From positions 1-54,595 of the forward strand of contig NZ_JAHLEC010000018.1 of the NCBI RefSeq assembly GCF_018861705.1: a stretch of DNA of 54,595 bases. The letters run 5' to 3'. Each line of letters starts with the position of its first letter. The stretch's first letter is position 1. Below are positions 29,115 through 37,584 of this stretch, one piece after another. This DNA is from Clostridium psychrophilum. Lineage in GTDB: Bacteria; Bacillota; Clostridia; Clostridiales; Clostridiaceae. A program made the position numbers and the translations under genes. The notes under the pieces are model-generated. The model saw nothing but the letters and a program-made list of their open reading frames with translations. It did not search any database and was not told where the DNA came from.

Positions 29115-29290
29115 TACATTGAATCCTCTCCTGTGGAGATGCAACAGCTCTGAAAGAGATGAATCACCTCCTCTAGGTCGCTGCAACGACTTCAGCAGGG
29201 AATTTATCCCTTTGTAATTCTCTGGAATAGATAATAATTCTCAATTGTTATCCTCACACTTGTATAAGTAGGAGATTTTCCTTCTGAAAT
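29115..29290. ncRNA. candidate structured RNA: GC-richer hairpin-dense block
   Basis: Within an AT-rich spacer this block is visibly GC-richer and packed with complementary segments: GGAGATG (29135-29141) with CACCTCC (29165-29171, one G-U) enclosing CTCT-gaa-AGAG; GTCG-CTGCAA-CGAC (29177-29190); AGGGA-ATTTA-TCCCT (29197-29211). No known class was recognised, and the strand cannot be decided. GC-rich islands in AT-rich genomes often mark functional RNAs; that is the basis for the call. Confidence 0.35.
29161..29190 (+). repeat. dispersed GGTCGCTGCAA motif, copy 1
   Basis: GAATCACCTCCTCTAGGTCG followed by CTGCAACGAC. Related copies in the same orientation occur at 37545-37584 and 40123-40172. 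Confidence 0.5.
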
Positions 29291-29511
29291 GTCGTTAAAC
29301 TATTAGATATAGTTATTAATAAAGTGTTTTAAGAATGCTATAATCATATAAGTTATCTATTTGAAAGTTAAACTACCTAATAATAGGATAAAAGTTTACT
29401 AAAATAACAACAATAATATTATTGTTATTTTAGTTATTTGTTTATCAATAACTATATGTTTATTGATTACTGATATAATTGTATAGATAAACATTAATTG
29501 GAGGGATCAGA

Positions 29512-30615
29512 TTGATTCATTATAAAAAAATACCATTTATAGAACTTATACCTATCATCATAATAACTTTTTTTCTTTTTAGAATAGTAAATAATATTGA
29601 AAATATAGGCTCAATGTTTCATAAAATATTTTCTTTACTTAGTTATTTTATTTGGGGATTTGTTATAGCCTATTTGCTTAATCCACTTATGGTATACATT
29701 GAAAAGAAAACAAAGCTGAAAAGAATTTATAGTATAAGCATTATTTACACATTATTTGTAGGTATAATAATCTTAATAATTACTTTAGTCACTCCTAATG
29801 TTATAAAAAGTGTTGCTGATTTATTTAGCAATCTTCCTCAGTTCGCACAAAAGTCATATAACTGGTCTACAGATTTTTTATCTAAAAATGATTTACTAAA
29901 TAAATATGACCTTTCATCCTACTTGGATAACTACCTTAATACTTTCAATAAAGATATATCTATATATCTTACCCCAGGACTACAAATTATCATTAATAAC
30001 TTAATGGGTTTAAGTTCTTTCTTTATGAAGTTAATGTCCGGTATTGTAATTTCATTTTACTTTTTACTTGACAAAGAGTCAATTATTCATAACCTTGAGA
30101 GACTTATTTATTCTGTTTTGAGCGAAAACATTACTCTTAAAATAATAAATTTTTTAAAAACAGTCAATATTACTTTTAAAAAATATTTTGTTGGAAAAAT
30201 AATTGACTCTATTATTTTTGGAGTTATTACTTTAATAGGGTTTATAATATTAAAAATACCTTATGCCTTACCTTTTAGTTTATTTATAGGTGTAACAAAC
30301 ATGATTCCATACTTTGGAAATATTATGGGAATGGTTCCTGCAGTCATAATAACCCTATTCTTTAATCCCATGAAATCTGTAGAATTAGTGTTATTTATTG
30401 TAACCTTAAGCAATATTGATGGATGGTTCATATCCCCAAAAATTATTGGAGATAAAGTAGGTCTCAGTCCCCTGCTCATAATTCTCGGAATTGTTCTCGG
30501 AGGTGGACTTTTCGGTATCGTGGGAATGCTACTTGGGGTTCCTGCTATTGCTTTAATAAATACCTTGCTTGAAGAATTTATCGATAAACAGATTAAAAAC
30601 AAGCAAATTGAATGA
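29512..30615 (+). CDS. AI-2E transporter family (PerM/YtvI-like) membrane protein
   Basis: 367 residues with about eight membrane segments. The order is typical: two N-terminal helices, a soluble stretch (about 95-170) with LFSNLPQFAQKSYNWSTDF, then four to six C-terminal helices with SGIVISFYFLLDKE, IDSIIFGVITLIGF, IGVTNMIPYFGNIMGMVPA and the end motif GGLFGIVGMLLGVPAIALI. Members include sporulation protein YtvI, the sodium/proton antiporter-like UPF0118 proteins and the E. coli AI-2 exporter TqsA, so the substrate cannot be assigned. The start is TTG with GGAGGGATC upstream. It is a single gene, followed by a hairpin. Confidence 0.85.
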   Translation: MIHYKKIPFIELIPIIIITFFLFRIVNNIENIGSMFHKIFSLLSYFIWGFVIAYLLNPLMVYIEKKTKLKRIYSISIIYTLFVGIIILIITLVTPNVIKSVADLFSNLPQFAQKSYNWSTDFLSKNDLLNKYDLSSYLDNYLNTFNKDISIYLTPGLQIIINNLMGLSSFFMKLMSGIVISFYFLLDKESIIHNLERLIYSVLSENITLKIINFLKTVNITFKKYFVGKIIDSIIFGVITLIGFIILKIPYALPFSLFIGVTNMIPYFGNIMGMVPAVIITLFFNPMKSVELVLFIVTLSNIDGWFISPKIIGDKVGLSPLLIILGIVLGGGLFGIVGMLLGVPAIALINTLLEEFIDKQIKNKQIE

Positions 30616-30617
30616 TC

Positions 30618-30647
30618 CTCGCAAAATACTTTACCACATTTTGCGAG
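30618..30647 (+). terminator. hairpin after the AI-2E-family gene
   Basis: A perfect 10-bp stem CTCGCAAAAT/ATTTTGCGAG with a 10-base loop, 3 bases after the stop. No T run follows on the plus strand, so it may be a weak or 3'-protective stem. Confidence 0.5.
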
Positions 30648-30673
30648 TGCTCCCACCTAATTTATTTAATAGT

Positions 30674-32116
30674 TTATTGTTTACATGAATTCTTTCTGGT
30701 TTTTGATTTAAACATAAAACAAAGTGCAAACGATGCTAATGCAATTATAATAAACACTGTAAATACTTGATGAAGCCCTGAAATCAAAGATAGCTTTATT
30801 TGGACCAAACTTACACCACTACTTAATGTCTGCGTAGAATACAAATTATTTGGCTTTATGCCTTTCACTCCAATATTATTAAAATATTTAACTATATTTG
30901 TATTCAATATACTTCCAAAAATACTTACTGCTATAGTTTGTCCAAGTGTTCTTACTAAAGAATTAGTTGCTGTAGCTGCCCCTCTTTTATTATATCCAAC
31001 AGACTCTTGTACCACTATTGTCAATGTAGTAAACGCTCCACCAAATCCAAATCCCATGATAAAGCCATACCCTACAACTAATGCTAATGGAGATCTAATA
31101 CCTAAAGTAAATAAAAACATACAGCTTATTAGCAAAATCAAGGTAGACGTAGCAATCACTCTTTTTTCACCAAATTTAGGAATAGCTTTAGACAACGCTA
31201 TTGAAGATAATAACCATGAAATAGACATAGGTGCCATAACTAATCCAGAAACTGTTGCCCCAAATCCTAAAATGTTTTGTATGTATAATGGTATATAAAC
31301 ATCTATACCTATTAAAATTCCAGATGCTAAAAAGCTTATACCATTCACAATATTGCTAGTTTTCGTAAAAATGTCAAAAGGTATAATGGGTTCTTCTGCT
31401 TTTTTTTCTACATAATAAAATAAAAGTAATATGATTATTGTAACTGGAAGCGTTATCGCAATTACATTTTTTCCAATAGGTAAACAACCTAACAAAAATG
31501 TTATAATTGCTGCTGAGAATAATAATGTTCCTAAATAATCAATCTTATGTGTTTTTCTATCGAAAGTTTCAATTAGATTCATTTGTATAAGTATTATAGA
31601 TATTATTCCGAAAGGAAGATTTATAAAAAATATCCAATTCCATGAAATATTTTCAATTAGAAATCCACCTAGGAATGGTCCAGCTAAACTTGCTATTCCC
31701 CATACTGTACTTAAATATCCTTGGATTTTAGGTCTTTCGCCTACTGTAAAAACATCACCTACTACAGTATACGTAAGCGTAAATATTGCTCCTGCCCCCA
31801 TTCCCTGAAGTGCTCGAAAGCCTATCAGTTGATACATGCTTTGTGATAATCCGCAAAGACAGCTTCCAACTAAAAAAATTATTATTCCTATAGTAAGGAT
31901 GTTTTTTCTTCCATATAAATCAGATAATTTTCCATATATTGGTGTCGAAATGGCTGATGTTAATAAATATGCCGAGAAAACCCAACTTATAAGTTCAAAT
32001 CCATTTAATTCTTTAACAATGGTTGGTATTGCAGTAGTTACAACCGTTCCCTCTACCGCTGCAAGGAACATTGCCACCATTAATGCAATTACTATACCTT
32101 TCTTTTTTGATTTCAT
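30674..32116 (-). CDS. MFS multidrug exporter, DHA2 (14-TM) family
   Basis: 480 residues from the ATG at 32116; a GTG at 32128 lies too close to AAGGGA. About fourteen membrane segments. Motif A, YGKLSDLYGRKNIL, lies between TM2 and TM3. The antiporter motif C is WGIASLAGPFLGGFL in TM5. AVEGTVVTTAIPTI in TM1 is the DHA2 D1-type motif with Glu in place of Asp. This group exports drugs, dyes or peptides in exchange for protons. No TetR- or MarR-type regulator gene is adjacent. It is transcribed convergently with the AI-2E-family gene. Confidence 0.88.
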   Translation of the reverse strand: MKSKKKGIVIALMVAMFLAAVEGTVVTTAIPTIVKELNGFELISWVFSAYLLTSAISTPIYGKLSDLYGRKNILTIGIIIFLVGSCLCGLSQSMYQLIGFRALQGMGAGAIFTLTYTVVGDVFTVGERPKIQGYLSTVWGIASLAGPFLGGFLIENISWNWIFFINLPFGIISIILIQMNLIETFDRKTHKIDYLGTLLFSAAIITFLLGCLPIGKNVIAITLPVTIIILLLFYYVEKKAEEPIIPFDIFTKTSNIVNGISFLASGILIGIDVYIPLYIQNILGFGATVSGLVMAPMSISWLLSSIALSKAIPKFGEKRVIATSTLILLISCMFLFTLGIRSPLALVVGYGFIMGFGFGGAFTTLTIVVQESVGYNKRGAATATNSLVRTLGQTIAVSIFGSILNTNIVKYFNNIGVKGIKPNNLYSTQTLSSGVSLVQIKLSLISGLHQVFTVFIIIALASFALCFMFKSKTRKNSCKQ

Positions 32117-32289
32117 CCTTTGTGTCACTTCCCTTAATATGATAATTGTCCTAAATATTCGACCTTAGCTACGAATAAAGGACAAATACCATTTTACCAT
32201 CAATACTCAATCATTTGTACACAAATTGAATACTTTTATTTTTAAAATGTGAAATGCTCATATTATTCTTCCTTTAACAATGAATATAA

Positions 32290-32323
32290 AAATAGGAACC
32301 AGACTGAATTCTGATTCCTATTT
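32290..32323 (-). terminator. terminator-like hairpin after the APC permease gene
   Basis: AAATAGGAACCAGA pairs with TCTGATTCCTATTT with one mismatch, and the loop is 6 bases. The following minus-strand sequence is T-rich (TTTATATT). Confidence 0.7.
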
Positions 32324-32360
32324 ATAAATATTCTTATTTTATATTATTTAAATGTTCTTT

Positions 32361-33752
32361 TTATTTAAGCATTTTCTTTCTTAAAATATCAACTTTTTTG
32401 TCATCCTTATTATTTTGAAGCATCATGAACAGATAAATTGGAATACCTAATAACATAAGTATAAAACCATACATTACAACCTCTGCACCCGTTCCATAAA
32501 TTGCATATATTGTATATCCAAAAGCAAGCAATGCTACGAATGAATTTTTTAAGAAATTCCATATATTAAAATCTAAAGAATGTTTCTTTAAAAGCACTAT
32601 ATCTGCAGCTGCTGAAAAAGCATAAGCAGGTAAAAAAGCTAATGTAGCAAGTAATAGCATAAAGTTAAATGCTGCATTTAATGAACTTACATAATTTAAT
32701 ATAAGAAGAATATTAGCTGCAACACCACTTATTACAAGTGATGCAACTGGAGTCTTATATCTGGGATGTATTTTCCCAAATATTTGTGGAAATAACTTAT
32801 CTTGAGCCGCTCCATATGAGCTTCTAGCAGTTGTTAATATCCATCCTGCTGTAGCTCCAAGTGTTGATATTATAGCACCAATTGCTATGAAATTTCCACC
32901 CCAGGTTCCACCAGTTGCCGCATTAATTATGTCAGCAAGTGGAGCTTTTGAATTAGCTAATGTAGCCTGATCTAGAACACCCATAGCAACTATTGAAACA
33001 ACTAGATATATAACAGCTGAAATTAAAGTACCATATATTGTACTTTTTCTAATATTTACTCTAGGGTTTTTAATTTCTCCAGCAGGCACTGTTGCACTCT
33101 CAATTCCTACAAAAGCCCAAAGAGCAATAGCAATTGCTGCGGGTAGCGTATTCATCCCTGAAACCTTTGTGCTAGATACTGTATTAAGCATCGCAGGATT
33201 AAAATGCATAGCTGCAATTACTACAAATACCACTAAAGCGCCTACTTTTAACACCGTTGTTATAATTGTAATTATGCCTGCTCCTTTTACACCAAGAATA
33301 TTTATAATGGTAAAAAGCCACAATACTCCCGAAGTAATTAAAAATGCTAACATTGGAGTAGCTGTGCCAGGAAAGAAATATGTGAAATAGAGCATAAATG
33401 CAGTTATAATAGCTGCATTTCCAACCCAAGCGCCTACCCAATAAGTCCATGCAATCAAAAATCCTGCAAAATCACCAAAAGCAGCTCTAGTATACACGAT
33501 AGGTCCACCTGTTCTTGGCATCGCTGTACCAAGACTTGCAAAGCTTAACGCGATTAAAAGTGACCCAATAGCCGTGATTACCCAGGCAATTATAGCTGTT
33601 TTAGGGTTTGATGCTGAAGCTAATGATGCAGCAGAAGTGAAAATTCCTGAGCCAATACAGTTGCCTACTACTATAGCAGTCGCTGCGGCAAGTCCAAGCT
33701 CTCTCTTAAGCTTAACACTACCAAAATCATTAGTTTTATCGACTTTACTCAT
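32361..33752 (-). CDS. APC family amino acid permease / antiporter
   Basis: 463 residues from the ATG at 33752 (GGAGGG six bases upstream). Twelve hydrophobic segments. TM1 has the unwound substrate motif VVGNCIGSGIFTSAASLA. TM6 has AIALWAFVGIESATVPAGEIKNP, the carboxyl-binding region of basic amino acid/polyamine antiporters (AdiC/PotE/ArcD-like APA group). TARSSYGAAQDKLFPQIFGK is the family loop after TM8. It probably exchanges or imports an amino acid or polyamine; the exact substrate is not predictable. No decarboxylase or deiminase gene is adjacent. It is monocistronic, followed by a terminator. Confidence 0.87.
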   Translation of the reverse strand: MSKVDKTNDFGSVKLKRELGLAAATAIVVGNCIGSGIFTSAASLASASNPKTAIIAWVITAIGSLLIALSFASLGTAMPRTGGPIVYTRAAFGDFAGFLIAWTYWVGAWVGNAAIITAFMLYFTYFFPGTATPMLAFLITSGVLWLFTIINILGVKGAGIITIITTVLKVGALVVFVVIAAMHFNPAMLNTVSSTKVSGMNTLPAAIAIALWAFVGIESATVPAGEIKNPRVNIRKSTIYGTLISAVIYLVVSIVAMGVLDQATLANSKAPLADIINAATGGTWGGNFIAIGAIISTLGATAGWILTTARSSYGAAQDKLFPQIFGKIHPRYKTPVASLVISGVAANILLILNYVSSLNAAFNFMLLLATLAFLPAYAFSAAADIVLLKKHSLDFNIWNFLKNSFVALLAFGYTIYAIYGTGAEVVMYGFILMLLGIPIYLFMMLQNNKDDKKVDILRKKMLK

Positions 33753-34228
33753 AAGTACCCTCCTTTCTTGCTTCAAATAAATTATTTTATTCTGTCGTTA
33801 AAATAGATTGTCACCTAAAATATTTTCAAACTGTAATCAGTCAAATTTACTCTTTGATTTAACACTATATGATAATCACATTATTATTAACAAATTATTA
33901 TTAACAAATTATTAAATTAAGTGATTAAATATAATTCAACCATGAATATAGTTATAAATATATCATATAATCACTGTAAAAAGGATACTATTATTCGAAT
34001 ATATGTTTTTCTTACAAAATGATTACATGCCTACACCTTAGTTCCTTAAAGATAAATACATGTGGATTCAAACATCATATTCATTTATATTTTATACTAA
34101 ATTGGCTAAACTATGTACAATATATATAAATGTAACCCTATTAATAAAAACAGAATACTTAATAATATTTATTAACATTCCAATAAACATAAAGACACAG
34201 TAGAAAATACACTACTGTGCCTTTATGT
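33753..34228. other. intergenic region between the permease and acetyltransferase genes
   Basis: About 476 bases without a coding frame. It contains two perfect copies of a 14-base AT-rich unit in tandem at 33881-33908 plus a partial third, and the acetyltransferase terminator at its right end. It must contain the permease promoter, which is not clear by eye. Confidence 0.5.
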
Positions 34229-34232
34229 TTAT
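34183..34232 (-). terminator. terminator overlapping the acetyltransferase stop
   Basis: ATAAACATAAAG-CACAGTAG (about 34183-34203) pairs with CTACTGTG-CTTTATGTTTAT (34212-34232) with a single mismatch. One arm includes the stop codon of the acetyltransferase gene, which ends at 34229. Confidence 0.75.
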
Positions 34233-34783
34233 ATTTTTTTTGTAGTATCTTCCCACTCAAGCCTTAATATTCCATATAAATACATGTCGTATCTTTTACC
34301 ATCTCTATGGATAAATTCTCTATAAGTACCTTCTCTTTTAAATCCTAATTTTTCATATAACTTTATTGCAGGTTCATTATATTCAAGCACAGTTAAATAT
34401 ATTCTATGTAAATTTAGTTCTTCAAATCCAAACTCCATAGTTAATTTAAGAGCCTCCTTTCCATATCCACATCCCCTATGCTTTTCTTCTCCAATTCCTA
34501 TATATATTAATGATGTTCCATTATTCCAAGATATATTTTCAAATCCTGTAACACCAATAATTTCTTGCTGTCCAATCTTTCTCACACCAAAGATGTAATC
34601 TGTATTGCATTTTCGAACATCACTAATTGTTTCCAGAACTTCCTCAAAAGTTTTAGGAATCGCACTTACCGTATCATAATTACGCATAAAAGAGACATCA
34701 TTGTGCCATTCTTGAATCGACAAAACATCTTCTTCATTAATAGATGTAAGTTTTATTTCCTTACCTATCAAAAGATTTTTCAT
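34229..34783 (-). CDS. GNAT family N-acetyltransferase, RimJ/RimL-like
   Basis: 184 residues. The acetyl-CoA motif is YIGIGEEKHRGCGYGKEAL (about 92-111), with the R/Q-x-x-G-x-G/A pyrophosphate loop as RGCGYG. NLHRIYLTVLEYNEPAIKLYEKLGF is the usual C-terminal block of the RimJ/RimL and SpeG-like subgroup. It transfers an acetyl group from acetyl-CoA to an amine on a protein N-terminus, polyamine, antibiotic or other small molecule. Substrate unknown. It is a single gene with AAGGGTGATAT upstream of its ATG. Confidence 0.88.
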   Translation of the reverse strand: MKNLLIGKEIKLTSINEEDVLSIQEWHNDVSFMRNYDTVSAIPKTFEEVLETISDVRKCNTDYIFGVRKIGQQEIIGVTGFENISWNNGTSLIYIGIGEEKHRGCGYGKEALKLTMEFGFEELNLHRIYLTVLEYNEPAIKLYEKLGFKREGTYREFIHRDGKRYDMYLYGILRLEWEDTTKKI

Positions 34784-34833
34784 TATATCACCCTTCCTCA
34801 GTTTTAATTATAATTTGAAAATAAGATACATTC

Positions 34834-34870
34834 AAGTAAACAGACTAGCTAAAAGCTAGTCTGTTTACTT
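34834..34870 (-). terminator. 17-bp stem-loop after the DUF2156 gene
   Basis: AAGTAAACAGACTAGCT (34834-34850) and its perfect complement (34854-34870) around three A. There is no T run on the minus strand, so it may act as a terminator or as an mRNA 3'-end stem. Confidence 0.65.
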
Positions 34871-34896
34871 GTTATTCGATAATTAAATCATCATTT

Positions 34897-35799
34897 CTAG
34901 GCATTGCAAAAACTAAAAGTATACTTTTTTTCTAATTTAAAAGGATGATAAGATAATTTTGATTTTCTGAGACCAGCAATTCCAAGGTCTTGTTCCCTAT
35001 TAATTATTTTAACATCATTAAAGTTCCTATCAACAAAAGCTTTATTAATAAAGCTATATACTCCACTATAATTCACATCTGCTTTTTCTATATGAATTAC
35101 CGCCAAGTCATCATTTAGTTTTTCTCCTAAGCTAAATGCTACTATTTTATCGTCTACATAAACTGCTACTCCTTTAGTATTTATAATCTTCATATTATTA
35201 AGGATATCTTTTATTCCCTGCAATTCACATTTAAGCATATAATCATCATTATTTGCCTCATACCATTTTTCTGCAGCTACTATTACGTCCTTTATTACCT
35301 CTGCATCTTCAATATCTTTAACTTCATAATCATAATTCTTTACGAATGAATTATAATGATTCTTTTTCCCATGAAGTTTTTTACCCGATAACTTTATAAG
35401 TTTTTCTGCTTCATATAAATAATCAAAATTATCTCTATCTTCTTCTATACAAATATCTTTTATGTCATCATAGATATTCCTTATTTCTTCCATGAATTCT
35501 TCCTCAAGATCTTTAAACAAGTATTCCATCTCGTTTTCAGTTTTGTAAACCATAAGCGTATCTATTATTTCTTTAAGATTTTCACTACTGTATCCCAATG
35601 GTTGCATGAAATAGTATCTTCCTTCAAAGTCTTTTTTCTTAATTATTAACGCATCTTTATAAATTGTAAAACAAACATCACAAGCTTCTCTCCATATATA
35701 CAAAGTAGTAAATGAATATTCACAACTTAAAAAATTATATGGATATATAAATTTCTCGAATATATTCTTATCCTCAATAGCAAGTCTTTTAAAAACCAT
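34897..35799 (-). CDS. DUF2156 domain protein (phosphatidylglycerol lysyltransferase C-terminal-like fold)
   Basis: 300 residues. It has the DUF2156 pattern: an aromatic-rich N-terminal GNAT-like half (SCEYSFTTLYIWREACDV), the central DYLYEAEKLIKLSGKKLHGK followed by KNHYNSF, and a second GNAT-like half ending in INREQDLGIAGLRKSKLSYHP. The fold is that of the aminoacyl-transferase domain of MprF/FmhB-like proteins, without the membrane part, so it is probably a cytosolic acyl- or aminoacyl-transferase. The substrate is unknown. It is transcribed towards the GNAT gene, with a hairpin between. Confidence 0.82.
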   Translation of the reverse strand: MVFKRLAIEDKNIFEKFIYPYNFLSCEYSFTTLYIWREACDVCFTIYKDALIIKKKDFEGRYYFMQPLGYSSENLKEIIDTLMVYKTENEMEYLFKDLEEEFMEEIRNIYDDIKDICIEEDRDNFDYLYEAEKLIKLSGKKLHGKKNHYNSFVKNYDYEVKDIEDAEVIKDVIVAAEKWYEANNDDYMLKCELQGIKDILNNMKIINTKGVAVYVDDKIVAFSLGEKLNDDLAVIHIEKADVNYSGVYSFINKAFVDRNFNDVKIINREQDLGIAGLRKSKLSYHPFKLEKKYTFSFCNA

Positions 35800-36166
35800 A
35801 ATCTCAACCTTTCTCTTTAAAGATATATCATTATCTTTTTATACTCATTCTTTACTTTAGTCTGTTAACTCATTCTTTATTTTAGTCTGTTAACTCATTT
35901 TTTGCAAGTAGATACTTTTTTGAACTATAGTTACCAAAGCGATACCTCTAATATTACATTATTTAGTAATATAACCATCATAATTTCAATTATATTGTTA
36001 TAAAAATAGCATTAGATTTAAACTTATACATACTTTTAATATTTTATGTATTTTAAATTTTATTATTCATGATTGACATTTTAATTGATTTTATTATTGG
36101 ACCTAGTTTTAATAATGCCTTAATGTAAGATATTATATAGTTATTAAAAGCACAAAATACACGTTA
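35800..36166. other. divergent intergenic region before the CNNM/CorC-type gene
   Basis: Gene-free. It holds a short tandem repeat at 35842-35891 and otherwise AT-rich sequence. The promoter for the right-hand gene is given separately. Confidence 0.5.
35842..35903. repeat. tandem repeat, 25-base period, 2.4 copies
   Basis: The unit ACTCATTCTTTAYTTTAGTC plus TGTTA occurs at 35842-35866 and 35867-35891 with two differences, followed by a partial third copy. It is in the upstream region of the DUF2156 gene. Confidence 0.8.
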
Positions 36167-36195
36167 TTTAAATATTTTTCGTTTTATGATATAAT
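36167..36195 (+). promoter_or_regulatory. predicted promoter of the CNNM/CorC-type gene
   Basis: TTTAAA (36167-36172), a 17-base spacer ending in TGA, and TATAAT (36190-36195), an extended -10. The start codon is 36 bases downstream of the -10. Confidence 0.6.
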
Positions 36196-36230
36196 TATTT
36201 AGGTTATATCTTAAGGAGTGTGAAAATATT

Positions 36231-37475
36231 ATGGACCCCGAAGGTACATGGCAAATTATATGTTTAGTGATTTTATTATTTTTTTCGGCTTTTTTCTCTG
36301 CTTCTGAAACCGCTTTGATGACTTTAAGTAAAATTAGATTAAGGCACATGGTAGAAGCTGAAATTAAAGGGGCTGCACTTATTGATAAATTGCTTAAAAA
36401 TCCAAGTAAACTCTTAGGTGGTATTTTAGTAGGCAATAATGTTGCAAATATTGGTGCTTCTGCACTAGCAACTTCCTTGGCTATAAAATATTTAGGAGAT
36501 TCTGGTGTAGCTATTGCCACAGCTTTAATGACAATTCTTGTATTGATTTTTGCAGAGGTAACACCTAAGTCTCTAGCTGCACAAAATTCTGAAAAAATCG
36601 CCTTAAAAGTTGCTCGGCCATTAAATCTAATTACTTTTATTTTAAATCCTCTTATTACAGTATTAATATATATAACAAACTCAATTATAAAAATACTTGG
36701 TGGAGAAGTAGATAAAGTAAAACCATTTATTACTGAAGAAGAGTTGAAAACTATGGTTAATGTAAGTCACGAAGAAGGAGTACTCGAAGTTGAAGAAAAA
36801 AAAATGATTTATAATGTATTCGATTTTGGCGATTCGCAAGCAAAAGACGTTATGACTCCAAGAACTGATATGATTGTAGCTAACTCAAACTCAACCTATG
36901 ATGAACTTATAAAAATTTTCAGGGAAGAGCAATTCTCAAGACTTCCTATATATAAAGATACTGTTGATAACATTATTGGAATTTTATATATTAAAGACTT
37001 AATTTTCTTTGAAGGTACAAAAGATGAATTTAATATAGTAAAACATATGCGTGTCCCTTACTTTACCTACGAATTTAAAAGCACTGTTGATTTATTTGCT
37101 GATATGCGTTTAAAACGAGTACCTATAGCTATTCTGCTTGATGAATATGGCGGGACTTCTGGAATTGTTACAATCGAAGACTTAGTTGAAGAAATTGTCG
37201 GGGATATCGATGACGAATATGATGATGATACAGATAAAATTCAAGTTATTAAAGAGGATGAATATATTGTTGATGGTGATACAAAAATAAATATGGTTAA
37301 TGAAATGATAGGCCTACATATTGAATCAGAGGATTTTGATTCTATAGGTGGATTCGTTACAGGGATTCTTGGACGACTTCCCAAAACAGGTGAAACAATA
37401 AATTATAATAATACAAAGTTTATTATACTAAGCACCATTAAAAACCGTATAATAAAATTAAAAATCATAACTTAA
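36231..37475 (+). CDS. CNNM/CorC family (hemolysin C-like) membrane protein with CBS domains
   Basis: 414 residues. An N-terminal DUF21 (CNNM) transmembrane domain with four hydrophobic segments (about 5-150) includes FSAFFSASETALMTL and VGNNVANIGASALATSL. Two CBS domains follow (about 200-330), starting with AKDVMTPRTDMI and having LDEYGGTSGIVTIEDLVEEIVGDIDDE, the hallmark of the family. A C-terminal CorC_HlyC domain (about 345-414) has DGDTKINMVNEMI. Homologues such as CorC and YhdP/MpfA export magnesium; the old hemolysin name is not literal. The start has AAGGAG eleven bases before the ATG. A promoter precedes it and a strong terminator follows. Confidence 0.93.
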   Translation: MDPEGTWQIICLVILLFFSAFFSASETALMTLSKIRLRHMVEAEIKGAALIDKLLKNPSKLLGGILVGNNVANIGASALATSLAIKYLGDSGVAIATALMTILVLIFAEVTPKSLAAQNSEKIALKVARPLNLITFILNPLITVLIYITNSIIKILGGEVDKVKPFITEEELKTMVNVSHEEGVLEVEEKKMIYNVFDFGDSQAKDVMTPRTDMIVANSNSTYDELIKIFREEQFSRLPIYKDTVDNIIGILYIKDLIFFEGTKDEFNIVKHMRVPYFTYEFKSTVDLFADMRLKRVPIAILLDEYGGTSGIVTIEDLVEEIVGDIDDEYDDDTDKIQVIKEDEYIVDGDTKINMVNEMIGLHIESEDFDSIGGFVTGILGRLPKTGETINYNNTKFIILSTIKNRIIKLKIIT

Positions 37476-37485
37476 CATGAACAAT

Positions 37486-37531
37486 AAAAAAACTCGAAAT
37501 TGATTATTATAACCAATTTCGAGTTTTTTTT
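37486..37531. terminator. terminator after the CNNM/CorC-type gene
   Basis: The 13-bp stem AAACTCGAAATTG/CAATTTCGAGTTT (37490-37502 with 37514-37526) is followed by T8 on the plus strand and preceded by an A run, so it can also stop the convergent DEAD-box helicase gene. Confidence 0.92.
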
Positions 37532-37544
37532 ATTATTGTAATAT

Positions 37545-37584
37545 CTTGAGTTAAATCATCTCTTGGGTCGCTGTAATTTACGAC
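37545..37584 (+). repeat. dispersed GGTCGCTG motif, copy 2
   Basis: CTTGAGTTAAATCATCTCTT, then GGGTCGCTGTAATTTACGAC. It overlaps the stop codon of the DEAD-box helicase gene (37578-37580). Related to copies at 29161 and 40123. Confidence 0.55.

Larger units (their letters stand above)
28626..29511. other. long gene-free region between ctc and the AI-2E-family gene
   Basis: 886 bases without a supported coding frame on either strand. It holds an imperfect 10-bp hairpin (AAAGACAACA with TGCTGTCTTT, about 28787-28817), the hairpin-rich block described at 29115-29290, an imperfect AT palindrome near 29400-29431 and a hairpin TATCAATAA/TTATTGATT near 29442-29468 just before the next gene. The ctc promoter and that of the AI-2E-family gene should lie at its two ends but are not clear. 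Confidence 0.5.

Noticed and set aside
29115-29290. T-box, 6S, tmRNA or SRP RNA in the hairpin-rich block
   Set aside because: No AGGGTGGNACCGCG, tmRNA or SRP core motifs are present, so no named class was assigned.
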